Source of the DNA: Leifsonia shinshuensis
GTDB lineage: Bacteria > Actinomycetota > Actinomycetes > Actinomycetales > Microbacteriaceae
Reading direction: 5' to 3'
DNA length: 64,000 nt
Assembly (NCBI RefSeq): GCF_022606355.1
Contig: NZ_JAHHZQ010000004.1
Span: 639,312-703,311 of the forward strand
Shown here: positions 17,154 through 24,915 of the stretch, piece after piece
Layout of the letters: each line of letters opens with the position of its first letter
Position numbering within the stretch: position 1 is the stretch's first letter
Notes under the pieces: model-generated
Told to the model about the DNA's origin: nothing
The model's input: the letters and a program-made list of their open reading frames with translations, nothing else
Databases searched by the model: none
Position numbers and translations under genes: made by a program

Positions 17154-18646
17154 CGTTCGTCCGTCTCCTGGTCGGCCGCGTCCCGTCCGAAGACCAGGAG
17201 CGGCATGGTCACTTCGCGCGCGCCGGCGGCGATGTCGAGCGGGACCGTCTGCACGCCCTCCGCCACCGCACCGTGCTCGGCGCCGAGCTCGATCAGGCTG
17301 ACCGCGAGGCCGAGCCTGCGGTACTCCTCGGGCGTCGCCGCGTACACGTCGGCGCCGGTGACGGTCTCCGCGTCGGCGAGGAGGGCGTCGATCGTCTCTC
17401 GCACCGCTGCCGCGCTCGTCGCGACGGCGAGGCGGAGGGCCTCGCGTTCCTCCTCGGGCAGCGGGTCGTCGTTCTCGGCGATCGCGACGCCGATGTCCGG
17501 GCGCCCCCTGTCGCGCCAGAGCTGCGCCTGCGTCACATCGACGAGGTTCCAGGTGCCGATGCCCAGTACATCGTCGTCGACGAGCGTGGATCCCGGTCGG
17601 CGCTGGGTCCAGAGAGCCCCCGCGTCGAGCGCGCGCCCGGCGAGGGACAGCAGGCGGGCGTGTCGGTCGGAGCCGTTCCTGCTGAGGAACCGCCGGAGCG
17701 ACGACGTCCAGCGCACGTACGTCTCCTGCACGAGCTGCTCCTCGGCGAGCAGCGAGGTGATCAGCGTCTCCAGCTGCGCCCGCTGTCGCTCGGTGAGCTC
17801 GGTGACCTCGGCGGGACGCGCGAGAACGCGCTCGATGTCCGCACGCATCGTGTCCACCTCGCGGGAGGACAGCATCGCCGCGAACCCGCGGTAGGCGCGC
17901 CCTTCCGGCGTCTGCTCGAGGAGGTCGTTGTCTCGCAGGAAGCGGTCCACCAACGCGCCCTTGCCGATGGTCTGCGACGATGCAGCCCTGGCGACCTCGC
18001 GGTGCCGCTGCTCCACCATCGCGCCGAGCTGGCGGAAGTCCTCCGGGAGGGTCGCTGTCAACCGCAGCACCTCGCGCACCTGGCGGGCGACGGCCTCCGG
18101 CCCTGCGACCTGCGCACCGTGCTCTGCGATGTCGTCTCTGCGCCGCTGCAGCTCCGCGATCTCGCGGTCGAGCCGCTCGAGCTGGGAGTCGGCCGTCGGG
18201 TCGGTCAGCGCCGCCAGCTGGTGGACGGCGTGGGCGATGCTCGCGAAGCGGGCCTCCGAGACGGCGCTGTCCGGCTCCGCCAGCTCGCGCACGACCCGGA
18301 GCGCCTGCAGCGAGTACTGGGAGAGGCGATAGCGCGCCCGCCCCTCGCCTGCGCCCGCGCGGGTTCGGACCAGCCAGCGGCTGTCGACCCAGCTGCGGCA
18401 GTACTCGGCGGGGGAGGTGCGCGTGCCCTCGGGATCGGCGGGCTCGCGATCGTCGTCGAGCTCCTCGAGGGCGTCGGCGACCTTCTGATGGAACCAGTCG
18501 GCGGAGACCGTCCCGTCGGCGTACTCCAGGTGACGGGAGAAGAGGGGGAGGACCCAGCGGCCGTTGTAGCTGCGCAGCAGAGCCCAGGTCGGATGCTCCT
18601 CCCAGACCGCGGCGACGCGTGCGCCGTCGAGGGCCTCGTCCATCAT
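17150..18646 (-). CDS. jetA: Wadjet system kleisin-like subunit JetA (DUF3375)
   Basis: About 498 residues of the DUF3375 family, the MukF-like kleisin of Wadjet. The N terminus (EEHPTWALLRSYNGRWVLPLFSRHL) matches the family opening, and long Arg/Glu/Leu-rich helices follow (RLDREIAELQRRRDDIAEH). It is the first gene of jetABCD. Two adjacent ATGs (18646, 18643) follow GGAGG directly, so the exact start is uncertain. Only about 45 bases separate it from the terminator of the upstream tRNA-fMet gene, so its promoter must be inside that short gap, overlap the terminator, or rely on read-through from the tRNA. Confidence 0.92.
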   Translation of the reverse strand: MMDEALDGARVAAVWEEHPTWALLRSYNGRWVLPLFSRHLEYADGTVSADWFHQKVADALEELDDDREPADPEGTRTSPAEYCRSWVDSRWLVRTRAGAGEGRARYRLSQYSLQALRVVRELAEPDSAVSEARFASIAHAVHQLAALTDPTADSQLERLDREIAELQRRRDDIAEHGAQVAGPEAVARQVREVLRLTATLPEDFRQLGAMVEQRHREVARAASSQTIGKGALVDRFLRDNDLLEQTPEGRAYRGFAAMLSSREVDTMRADIERVLARPAEVTELTERQRAQLETLITSLLAEEQLVQETYVRWTSSLRRFLSRNGSDRHARLLSLAGRALDAGALWTQRRPGSTLVDDDVLGIGTWNLVDVTQAQLWRDRGRPDIGVAIAENDDPLPEEEREALRLAVATSAAAVRETIDALLADAETVTGADVYAATPEEYRRLGLAVSLIELGAEHGAVAEGVQTVPLDIAAGAREVTMPLLVFGRDAADQETDER

Positions 18647-18690
18647 CCTCCGCTGCCATGATCCGGGTTGAGGCCACAGGCCGCCTGAAC

Positions 18691-18733
18691 AAAAAGCGGC
18701 CCGGACCTGGGGATTTCTCCTCAAGTCCGGGCC
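18691..18733 (-). terminator. Terminator of the tRNA-fMet gene
   Basis: On the minus strand GGCCCGGAC (18733-18725) pairs with GTCCGGGCC (18706-18698) around a partly paired loop and is followed by GCTTTTTG. It begins 4 bases after the tRNA CCA end. Confidence 0.85.
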
Positions 18734-18736
18734 AGT

Positions 18737-18813
18737 TGGTTGCGGGGGCAGGATTTGAACCTACGACCTCTGGGTTATGAGCCCAGCGAGCTACCGAGCT
18801 GCTCCACCCCGCG
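18737..18813 (-). tRNA. Initiator tRNA-Met (CAU)
   Basis: A 77-base cloverleaf with anticodon CAT in CTGGG-CTCATAA-CCCAG. Three consecutive G-C pairs close the anticodon loop, and the first base C opposes A72, leaving the acceptor end unpaired. Both features mark the initiator rather than the elongator tRNA. The CCA end is encoded (ACCA at 18740-18737). It is transcribed towards the Wadjet operon. Confidence 0.95.
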
Positions 18814-18926
18814 GCACAAGAAATGACTCTAGCACGGCTGCGGGGTGCTGTGAAATCCGGATGCACGCCCGGGCGCGTCCGGGCGTGCCCGTGGCGCGTC
18901 CGGGGTGCCTAGACCGCCCGTCCCAC

Positions 18927-18932
18927 TAGAGT
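18927..18932 (+). promoter_or_regulatory. Candidate -10 of the seven-gene signalling operon
   Basis: TAGAGT lies 24 bases before ATG 18957, giving a leader of about 18 bases that contains AGGAG. No good -35 hexamer is seen, which is usual for this GC-rich genome. Confidence 0.35.
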
Positions 18933-18956
18933 CGTCGCAGGACCCAGGAGATGCGT

Positions 18957-20024
18957 ATGGCGAATTCGGCCCAGAAGTACCGCGTGTGCGTGATCGAGGA
19001 CGACCCCGACGTCGCCTTCTACATGAAGACCGTGCTCGAGAAGCGCGCGGACGCGCAGGTCGTCGCCGTCACCGATCCGTCCATCGCCCTCGACACGATC
19101 GCCTCGTTCGACCCGGACGTCGTGATCACCGACATCGAGATGCCGGGGATCTCCGGCATCGACCTGCTGCGCGAGGTGCGCAGCCGGCATCCCGGGCTCC
19201 CTGTCGTGGTCATGACGGCGCACGTGTCGGTCGACTACGCGGTCTCCGCGCTGCGCGCGCAGGCCGACGAGTTCCTCACCAAGCCCATCGCGTCGTCCGA
19301 GCTCGTCGCCATCGTGAACCGTCTCGCCGAAGAGGGGCGCACGAAGCGCGCAGCCAGCCAGCAGCAGGTGGTCCTGGCGATCGGCGCGCACCCGGACGAC
19401 GTCGAGATCGGTGTCGGCGGGATCCTGTCCGCTCACCGCGACGCCGGCAACGAGGTCGTCATCCTGACGCTCTCGCGGGGCGCCCGCGGCGGCGATGCCG
19501 ACGACCGCCAGCACGAGTCCCTCGCCGCTGCCGAGCTGCTCGGTGCGCGGCTCTTCCTCGAAGACCTCGAAGACACCCGCATCTCGGCCGCCGACCCGAC
19601 GGTGAGCATCATCGAGCGCGTCGTCGCCGAGGTGCAGCCCGACATCGTCTACACACACTCCGCGCACGATCGGCACCAGGACCACCGGGCGGTGCACGCG
19701 GCCGTCAACGTGGCCACCCGCAACGTCCGCACGGTCTGCTGCTTCCAGAGCCCGTCCGCGACGATCGACTTCAGGCCGACGCGGTTCGTGCCGATCGACG
19801 GCTTCACGGACGCCAAGCTGCGGCTCATCGACTGCTTCCGCTCCCAGACCGAGCTGCGCTCGTATCTGGATCACGACTTCGTCCTCGCCACCGCCCGCTA
19901 CTGGTCGCGGTTCGGCGGTGGAACCAACTGCGAGCCGTTGGAGGTGATGCGCGACACCGCGGACATCTCCGTCCCGGCGTCGGCCATCCAGACCGACGCC
20001 CGAATCCGGAGGAACCAGGAATGA
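18957..20024 (+). CDS. Response-regulator receiver fused to PIG-L (LmbE-like) deacetylase
   Basis: A 355-residue fusion. Residues about 8-125 are a receiver domain with acidic cluster E14-D15-D16, phospho-acceptor D59 (VVITDIEMPG), T87 and K109 (TKPI). Residues about 135-340 are a PIG-L/LmbE domain with the zinc motif AHPDDVE (H145, D147, D148) and a second His cluster (H237-D-R-H240-Q-D-H243). Relatives remove acetyl from N-acetylglucosamine conjugates, as MshB does in mycothiol synthesis. The receiver should make deacetylation phosphorylation-dependent (inference). ATG 18957 has AGGAG at 6 bases; ATG 18951 touches it. It is the first gene of a seven-gene overlapping operon. Confidence 0.88.
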   Translation: MANSAQKYRVCVIEDDPDVAFYMKTVLEKRADAQVVAVTDPSIALDTIASFDPDVVITDIEMPGISGIDLLREVRSRHPGLPVVVMTAHVSVDYAVSALRAQADEFLTKPIASSELVAIVNRLAEEGRTKRAASQQQVVLAIGAHPDDVEIGVGGILSAHRDAGNEVVILTLSRGARGGDADDRQHESLAAAELLGARLFLEDLEDTRISAADPTVSIIERVVAEVQPDIVYTHSAHDRHQDHRAVHAAVNVATRNVRTVCCFQSPSATIDFRPTRFVPIDGFTDAKLRLIDCFRSQTELRSYLDHDFVLATARYWSRFGGGTNCEPLEVMRDTADISVPASAIQTDARIRRNQE

Positions 20025-21031
20025 CCGCATCCCGCACCCGCGTCCTCGTCACGGGAGCCGGCGGCCCGGCGGGCATCGCCGTGATCCGCTCGCTGCTCAA
20101 GCGCGACGATGTCGAGGTCTACGCCGCCGACATGGACGGCTGGGCGAGCGGCCTGTATCTCGTGCCGGAGTCCGCCAGGCGGATCGTGCCGCCCGGCCGT
20201 GCCCCGTCCTTCGTCGACGATGTGATCGCCCTGTGCGCCGCGGACGGCATCGGGGTGCTGTTCTCGACGGTCGATGTGGAGCTGCCGGGCCTCGCCGCGC
20301 GCCGCGACGAGCTCGCCGCCGTCGGCGCCGCGCTGGCCGCCCCCAGCCACGAGACGCTCGTGACCTGCCTCGACAAGTACCGTCTGGCGCAGGCCGTCGA
20401 CGGCAAGGCGCGCATCCCGGAGACCCGGCTGCTGGATCGGGACGGCGTCGGCGCGGACTGGGTCTTCCCCGTGATCATCAAGCCGCGCAGCGGTGCGGGA
20501 TCGCGCGGTGTGCGTCTGATCGCCGATCGTGCCGCGCTGGAGTCGCTGGGGGAGGACCCGAGCATCCTCGTGCAGGAGAACCTGCCGGGCGAGGAGTTCT
20601 CGGTCGACGTCCTCGCGGGCCTCGACGGCACGGTGATCGCCGCCGTTCCGCGCTCCCGCGAACGGGTCGACTCCGGTGTCTCCATCGCCGGGCGCACGGT
20701 GCGCAGGGACGAGCTCTCGCAGACGGCTTCCGACGTAGCCAGAGCCATCGGGCTCACCGGTGTCGCCAATGTGCAGCTCCGGTACAGCAGCGACGGGGTC
20801 CCCGCGCTGCTGGAGGTGAATCCGCGCTTCCCCGGCGCGATGCCGCTGACGATCGCCGCGGGGGTCGACATGCCGTCGCTGCTCCTCGACCTCGTTCTCG
20901 GGCGTCCCGTGCCCTCCGCCGTCGACTTCACCGAGCTCGCCAACGTGCGCTACCTCGAAGACGTCTTCCTCGACCCGGCCGATGTCCTCGTCTCCGAGAA
21001 CGCGGCCCACGCGGAGGGACCGGAGGAGTGA
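20021..21031 (+). CDS. ATP-grasp domain ligase (carbamoyl-phosphate-synthase-like)
   Basis: A 336-residue protein. The N terminus is a Rossmann-like preATP-grasp domain (RVLVTGAGGPAGIAVIRSLL). The ATP-grasp core follows with FPVIIKPRSGAGSRGV (nucleotide-binding Lys and Gly loop), ILVQENLPGEEFSVDVLAG and the metal-binding PALLEVNPRFPG. Such enzymes activate a carboxylate with ATP and join it to an amine or similar nucleophile. Its partner here could be the amine exposed by the PIG-L deacetylase encoded upstream (inference). It starts at ATG 20021 with GGAGGAA upstream, overlapping the previous stop by 4 bases (ATGA). Confidence 0.87.
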   Translation: MTASRTRVLVTGAGGPAGIAVIRSLLKRDDVEVYAADMDGWASGLYLVPESARRIVPPGRAPSFVDDVIALCAADGIGVLFSTVDVELPGLAARRDELAAVGAALAAPSHETLVTCLDKYRLAQAVDGKARIPETRLLDRDGVGADWVFPVIIKPRSGAGSRGVRLIADRAALESLGEDPSILVQENLPGEEFSVDVLAGLDGTVIAAVPRSRERVDSGVSIAGRTVRRDELSQTASDVARAIGLTGVANVQLRYSSDGVPALLEVNPRFPGAMPLTIAAGVDMPSLLLDLVLGRPVPSAVDFTELANVRYLEDVFLDPADVLVSENAAHAEGPEE

Positions 21032-21780
21032 CCGACCGTCTGCGCGCGCTGCTGCGCGGCGACTTCCACGTGCACTCCACGTTCTCGGACGACGCCAGGA
21101 GCACGCTCGCGGAGAACATCGCGGCTGCCGCAGCAGCGGGGCTCAGCCACGTCCGGCTGACCGACCACGTGCGGGCGTCCACCACCTGGGTGCCCGAGTT
21201 CCTCGCGGCGGTGGCGGCCGAGCCCGTGCCGGACGGCCTCAGCGTGCTCACGGGCGTCGAGGCCAAGCTGCTCGACGCCTCCGGCGCGGTCGACGTCCCC
21301 GCAGACCTCGTGGTCGGAGCGGGCGGCGTCGACGCGATCGTGATCGGCGACCACCAGTTCCCCGGCACCGATGGTCCCTGGTCGCCGGACGAGACCCGCC
21401 GTCGCATCGCCGACGGCCTGTCGGCGCACGACGCCCTCGACCTCCTGATCGAGGCGAGCATCCGGGCGATGGAGGGCACCAGGCACGCACAGCTCGCGCA
21501 CTGGTTCTCGATCCTGCCCAAGGTGGGGCTCTCCGAGGAGCAGCTCGGCGCTGACCGGCTGGCGGCGTGGGCCTCCGCGGCCGCGGCGACCGGCACCCTC
21601 GTCGAGGTGAACGAGAAGTGGGCGTGCCCCGGTCCGGAGGCCGTGCTGGCGCTCCGGGACGCCGGAGCGCGTATCGTTGCGTCCACCGACAGTCACGACG
21701 CGGCCGATGTCGGCCGATACGACCGGGTGACGGCCGTGCTCGACGCCGTGGAGGCCGCGGAACGGGAGGAGCGCCGATGA
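21028..21780 (+). CDS. PHP-domain phosphoesterase
   Basis: A 250-residue single-domain PHP protein. Metal-binding motifs run in family order: DFHVHSTFSDDAR near the N terminus, RLTDHVR, VIGDHQF, HAQLAHW, and ASTDSHDAADVGRY near the end. Members hydrolyse phosphoesters with a trinuclear metal centre, for example histidinol phosphate or nucleotide monoesters; this one is not obviously HisK because no histidine genes are nearby. The GTG start at 21028 overlaps the ATP-grasp stop (GTGA), and the stop overlaps the next gene (ATGA). Confidence 0.87.
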   Translation: MTDRLRALLRGDFHVHSTFSDDARSTLAENIAAAAAAGLSHVRLTDHVRASTTWVPEFLAAVAAEPVPDGLSVLTGVEAKLLDASGAVDVPADLVVGAGGVDAIVIGDHQFPGTDGPWSPDETRRRIADGLSAHDALDLLIEASIRAMEGTRHAQLAHWFSILPKVGLSEEQLGADRLAAWASAAAATGTLVEVNEKWACPGPEAVLALRDAGARIVASTDSHDAADVGRYDRVTAVLDAVEAAEREERR

Positions 21781-21932
21781 GCCCCGTCCAGCTGACGCGC
21801 GTGCAGCGGGAGGAGCTGCAGCGCGAGATCGACCGCAACCGGCGGTGGGAGCTGCGCCTGCCGGTCTACGGCGGCATCGCGCTGGTGGTGATCGCGGCCG
21901 TGGTCGTGGTGCGGGTGGTGTTCTTCTCATGA
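21777..21932 (+). CDS. 51-residue single-pass membrane protein
   Basis: A tiny protein: a charged amphipathic N-terminal half (VQREELQREIDRNRRWELRL) followed by one strong transmembrane helix (YGGIALVVIAAVVVVRVVFFS) that runs to the C terminus. It is supported by 4-base overlaps on both sides with real genes and by its lack of stops. I recognise no family. Given the place between a phosphoesterase and a two-component pair, it could tether or modulate the histidine kinase or a cytosolic enzyme of the operon (inference). Confidence 0.72.
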   Translation: MSPVQLTRVQREELQREIDRNRRWELRLPVYGGIALVVIAAVVVVRVVFFS

Positions 21933-22318
21933 CCGACGTCAAACGCATCGTCATCGCCGACGACGATGACGACATCCGCGGCCTGATGGTCATCGCCGCC
22001 AACCGCGCGGGCGTCGAGATCGCCGCCGCCGTCGACAACGGCCGCGCGGCGCTGGACGCCGTGGTCGAGGGCGGGATCGACCTCGCCGTGCTCGACATCT
22101 CGATGCCGGGGCTCAACGGCGTCGAGGTCGCCGAGGCGATCCGCGGCGACGACGCGACGAAGGACACACTCATCCTGATGGTCTCCGCCTCCGTGCAGCT
22201 GCTCACCGATCACGGAGTGGTCGCCAACCGGTCCGACAGCTTCATCATCAAGCCGTTCAGCCCCCGCGCGCTCTCCGAACGCATCCGATCGATGCTCGGC
22301 CTGGTGGAGACGGTATGA
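21929..22318 (+). CDS. Stand-alone response regulator (receiver domain only)
   Basis: A 129-residue receiver domain with no output domain. The acidic pocket D11-D12, phospho-acceptor D56 (AVLDISMPG), S86 and K108 (FIIKPF) are all present. It overlaps the small membrane gene and the kinase gene by 4 bases each. Single-domain receivers act as phospho-relay or phosphate-sink partners, or bind a target protein. Being adjacent to the kinase, it is the likely first phosphate acceptor, with the receiver of the PIG-L fusion as a second. Confidence 0.9.
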   Translation: MTDVKRIVIADDDDDIRGLMVIAANRAGVEIAAAVDNGRAALDAVVEGGIDLAVLDISMPGLNGVEVAEAIRGDDATKDTLILMVSASVQLLTDHGVVANRSDSFIIKPFSPRALSERIRSMLGLVETV

Positions 22319-24093
22319 CCGTCGACCGCTGGCTCGGCCGGATCCCGTTGGACTCGCCGTCCGTCTTCCTCAAGCTCGTGCCGACGCTGGTCGGTTTCGT
22401 CATCGCGCTCGGGCTGACCTTCATCCCCGGCGTGATGAGCGCGCACCTCCCGGTCTTCATCGTCGGCGCGACCGCGGTCATGATCGGGGCCCTGCTGCTC
22501 GCGCTGCTGGTGCCCTGGCGGCGGGTCGGCCCGCGCTGGACGGTCGCTGTGCCGCTCGTCGCAATGGCCTCGATCGCGCTGATGCGGATCGGCACGGGCG
22601 GCTCGACGTCGGCCATCGGCGTGATCCTGCTGCTGCCGTTCGTCTGGATCGCCACCGAGGAGGGCCGACGCAACATCGTCATCGCCGCGGTGGGCATCTT
22701 CGTCGTCCTCCTCGGCCCGATCCTGGTGGATCACGACGCGACCAGCCCGGCGGACCTCCTGCGCGCGTTCTTCTCGCCGGTCATCTACCTGATCGTCGCT
22801 GCGGTCGTCAACGAGATCGCCCACCGGTCCCGCGTGCAGCTGGCCGCCTCCCGTGCCGTGGCCGCCCAGCGCGAGGAGCTGCTCGAGCAGGCCCAGCGCA
22901 CGCAGGACGAGCTGGTGCTCAACGAGGCACGGCTCAAGACCGCGAACCGGCTCATCCAGAGCATCTGGAACGCTGTCACGGAGCAGTCGGTGATCGGAAC
23001 CGACCTCGACGGCGTGATCGACGTCTGGAACCCCGGTGCAGAGAAGATGCTCGGCCTGACCGAGGCGCAGGTCGTCGGTCACGACCGGCGCGTCATCGAG
23101 TTCCACCTGGTGAGCGAGCTGGAGGATCGGCTGCGCGACATGGACGCGCGCTTCACGACCGTCGTCAGCGCCGACGACTTCTCCGCCCTCGTCGACACCG
23201 TGCGCGCCGGCTACGCGGACGTGCGCGACTGGACGTACGTGCGCGCGGACGGCAAGCAGGTGCCGGTCCAGGTCGCGGCGACCCCACGGATCGATGAGAA
23301 CGGCCACCGGGTCGGCTTCATCTTCGTGGCCACCGACATGACCCAGGCCCGCGAGTTCGCGCGGCTGAAGGACGAGTTCGTCGGGCTGATCTCGCACGAG
23401 CTGCGCACGCCGCTCAGCTCGATCCTCGGTTACCTCGAGCTCATGCGTGACGACGACGAGGCGCCGCTCTCCGACGAGCAGCTGCAGTACCTCGGTGTCG
23501 CCGAACGCAACGCCCACCGCCTGCTCCGGTTGGTCGGCGACCTCCTCTTCACCGCGCAGGTCGAGTCGGGGAGGTTCCCGATCGACATCACGGACGCCGA
23601 GCTGCGCTCGGTCGTCTCCGCCTCGGTGGAGTCGGCCCGGCCGGGCGCGGCCGCGGCAGGAGTCGCGCTGGTGATGGAGGTGCCGGACGAGCCCGTCGAC
23701 GTGCGCGGCGACACGGTGCGGCTCGGTCAGGCGGTCGACAACCTGGTCTCCAACGCGCTCAAGTTCACGCCGGCTGGCGGCAGCGTCACCGTGTCGTTGC
23801 GGCGGGACCGCGACGAGGCGGTGGTGGCGGTGACCGACACCGGCATCGGCATCCCGGCGGTCGAGCTGAGCCAGCTCTCGCAGCGGTTCTTCCGGGCCTC
23901 GACGGCCACGCGCAACGCGGTGCCGGGCGTCGGACTCGGGCTCACCATCACGAAGGCGATCGTGACCGCCCACGGCGGCCGGCTCGACATCGCGAGCGAG
24001 GAGGGCGTCGGCACGTCCATCAGCCTCCACCTCCCGATCGAGACGCCTGCACCGGTCGCCGAGGCCGTGCCGGGGGCGGAGGCGGCACCGTGA
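22315..24093 (+). CDS. Membrane histidine kinase with PAS domain
   Basis: A 592-residue kinase. Several hydrophobic segments (residues about 15-165) form a membrane sensor region, then a helical linker, a PAS domain (about 215-345; MTQAREFARLKDEF ends it), a HisKA domain with phospho-acceptor H361 in SHELRTPLSS, and a HATPase_c domain with N box QAVDNLVSNALKFTPAGG, G1 DTGIGIP and G2 GVGLGLTITKA. It should autophosphorylate and feed the two receivers encoded in the same operon. Its start and stop both overlap neighbours by 4 bases. The signal is unknown. Confidence 0.93.
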   Translation: MTVDRWLGRIPLDSPSVFLKLVPTLVGFVIALGLTFIPGVMSAHLPVFIVGATAVMIGALLLALLVPWRRVGPRWTVAVPLVAMASIALMRIGTGGSTSAIGVILLLPFVWIATEEGRRNIVIAAVGIFVVLLGPILVDHDATSPADLLRAFFSPVIYLIVAAVVNEIAHRSRVQLAASRAVAAQREELLEQAQRTQDELVLNEARLKTANRLIQSIWNAVTEQSVIGTDLDGVIDVWNPGAEKMLGLTEAQVVGHDRRVIEFHLVSELEDRLRDMDARFTTVVSADDFSALVDTVRAGYADVRDWTYVRADGKQVPVQVAATPRIDENGHRVGFIFVATDMTQAREFARLKDEFVGLISHELRTPLSSILGYLELMRDDDEAPLSDEQLQYLGVAERNAHRLLRLVGDLLFTAQVESGRFPIDITDAELRSVVSASVESARPGAAAAGVALVMEVPDEPVDVRGDTVRLGQAVDNLVSNALKFTPAGGSVTVSLRRDRDEAVVAVTDTGIGIPAVELSQLSQRFFRASTATRNAVPGVGLGLTITKAIVTAHGGRLDIASEEGVGTSISLHLPIETPAPVAEAVPGAEAAP

Positions 24094-24896
24094 GCGCCGT
24101 CGGGATCGCCGTCGCCCAGTTCACGCCGGGCGACGATCGCGTGCACAACCGCGACCTGGTCGCCGGCCTCATCGCCGTCGCGGCGGCCCGCGGCGCGCGA
24201 CTGGTCGTCTTCCCGGAGTACTCGTCGTACTTCACCGACTCGCTCGGCCCCTCCTTCGCCCGCAACGCCGAGCCGCTCGACGGCGAGTTCGTGCGGTCGC
24301 TGGCTGCGACGGCACGCGAGCACGGCGTCTTCGCGATCGCCGGCCTCGTCGAGCGGACCGGGATCCGCGACAAGTTCGCCAACACGCTGGTGGCGGTCGG
24401 CCCGGACGGGACGACCCTGGCCGTCTACCGCAAGCAGCACCTGTACGACGCGTTCGGCTCCACCGAGTCCGACTGGGTGATCCCGGGCGACCTCGCCCTG
24501 CCGGAGGTGTTCGAGGTCGACGGGCTCCGGGTCGGGATGCAGACCTGCTACGACCTGCGCTTCCCCGAGGTCACCCGTCGGCTCGCCGACGCGGGCGCCG
24601 ACCTGGTCGCCGTGCCGGCGGAGTGGGTGCGCGGGCCGCTCAAAGAGCAGCACTGGTCGACCCTGCTGGCCGCCCGCGCCATCGAGAACACCCTCTACGT
24701 CGCCGCTGCGGACCACACCCCGCCGATCGGCGTCGGCAACAGCGTGATCGTCGACCCGATGGGCGTCGTGCTCGCGGGCCTCGGCGAGACGGCGGGGGTC
24801 GCGGTCGCCGAGGCTTGGGCAGAGCGCGTCGCGGACGTGCGCAGGCGGAATCCGGCCCTGAAGCTGCGTCGCTACCGGGTGGAGCCGAACGACTGA
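24090..24896 (+). CDS. Carbon-nitrogen hydrolase (nitrilase superfamily amidase)
   Basis: A 268-residue single-domain amidase with the Glu-Lys-Cys triad visible: E43 in VVFPEYSSYF, K115 in YRKQHLYDAFG and C153 in MQTCYDLRFPE. The YRKxHLYDxFG and DLRFPE segments resemble Nit-type omega-amidase or deaminated-glutathione amidase members more than true nitrilases. It is the last gene of the seven-gene operon, starting at GTG 24090 inside the kinase stop. Amide hydrolysis could reverse or trim what the ATP-grasp enzyme builds (inference). A short gap separates it from the convergent aminotransferase gene. Confidence 0.9.
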   Translation: MSAVGIAVAQFTPGDDRVHNRDLVAGLIAVAAARGARLVVFPEYSSYFTDSLGPSFARNAEPLDGEFVRSLAATAREHGVFAIAGLVERTGIRDKFANTLVAVGPDGTTLAVYRKQHLYDAFGSTESDWVIPGDLALPEVFEVDGLRVGMQTCYDLRFPEVTRRLADAGADLVAVPAEWVRGPLKEQHWSTLLAARAIENTLYVAAADHTPPIGVGNSVIVDPMGVVLAGLGETAGVAVAEAWAERVADVRRRNPALKLRRYRVEPND

Positions 24897-24915
24897 GCAG
24901 CCTGCCTCGGCGCGC

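Noticed and set aside
12016..17301. A very long open frame (1761 codons) on the plus strand opposite the Wadjet genes
   Set aside because: It is a GC-rich shadow of jetA-jetD; the translation is Arg/Ser-rich with no domain, and the minus-strand genes have complete motifs and coupled starts.
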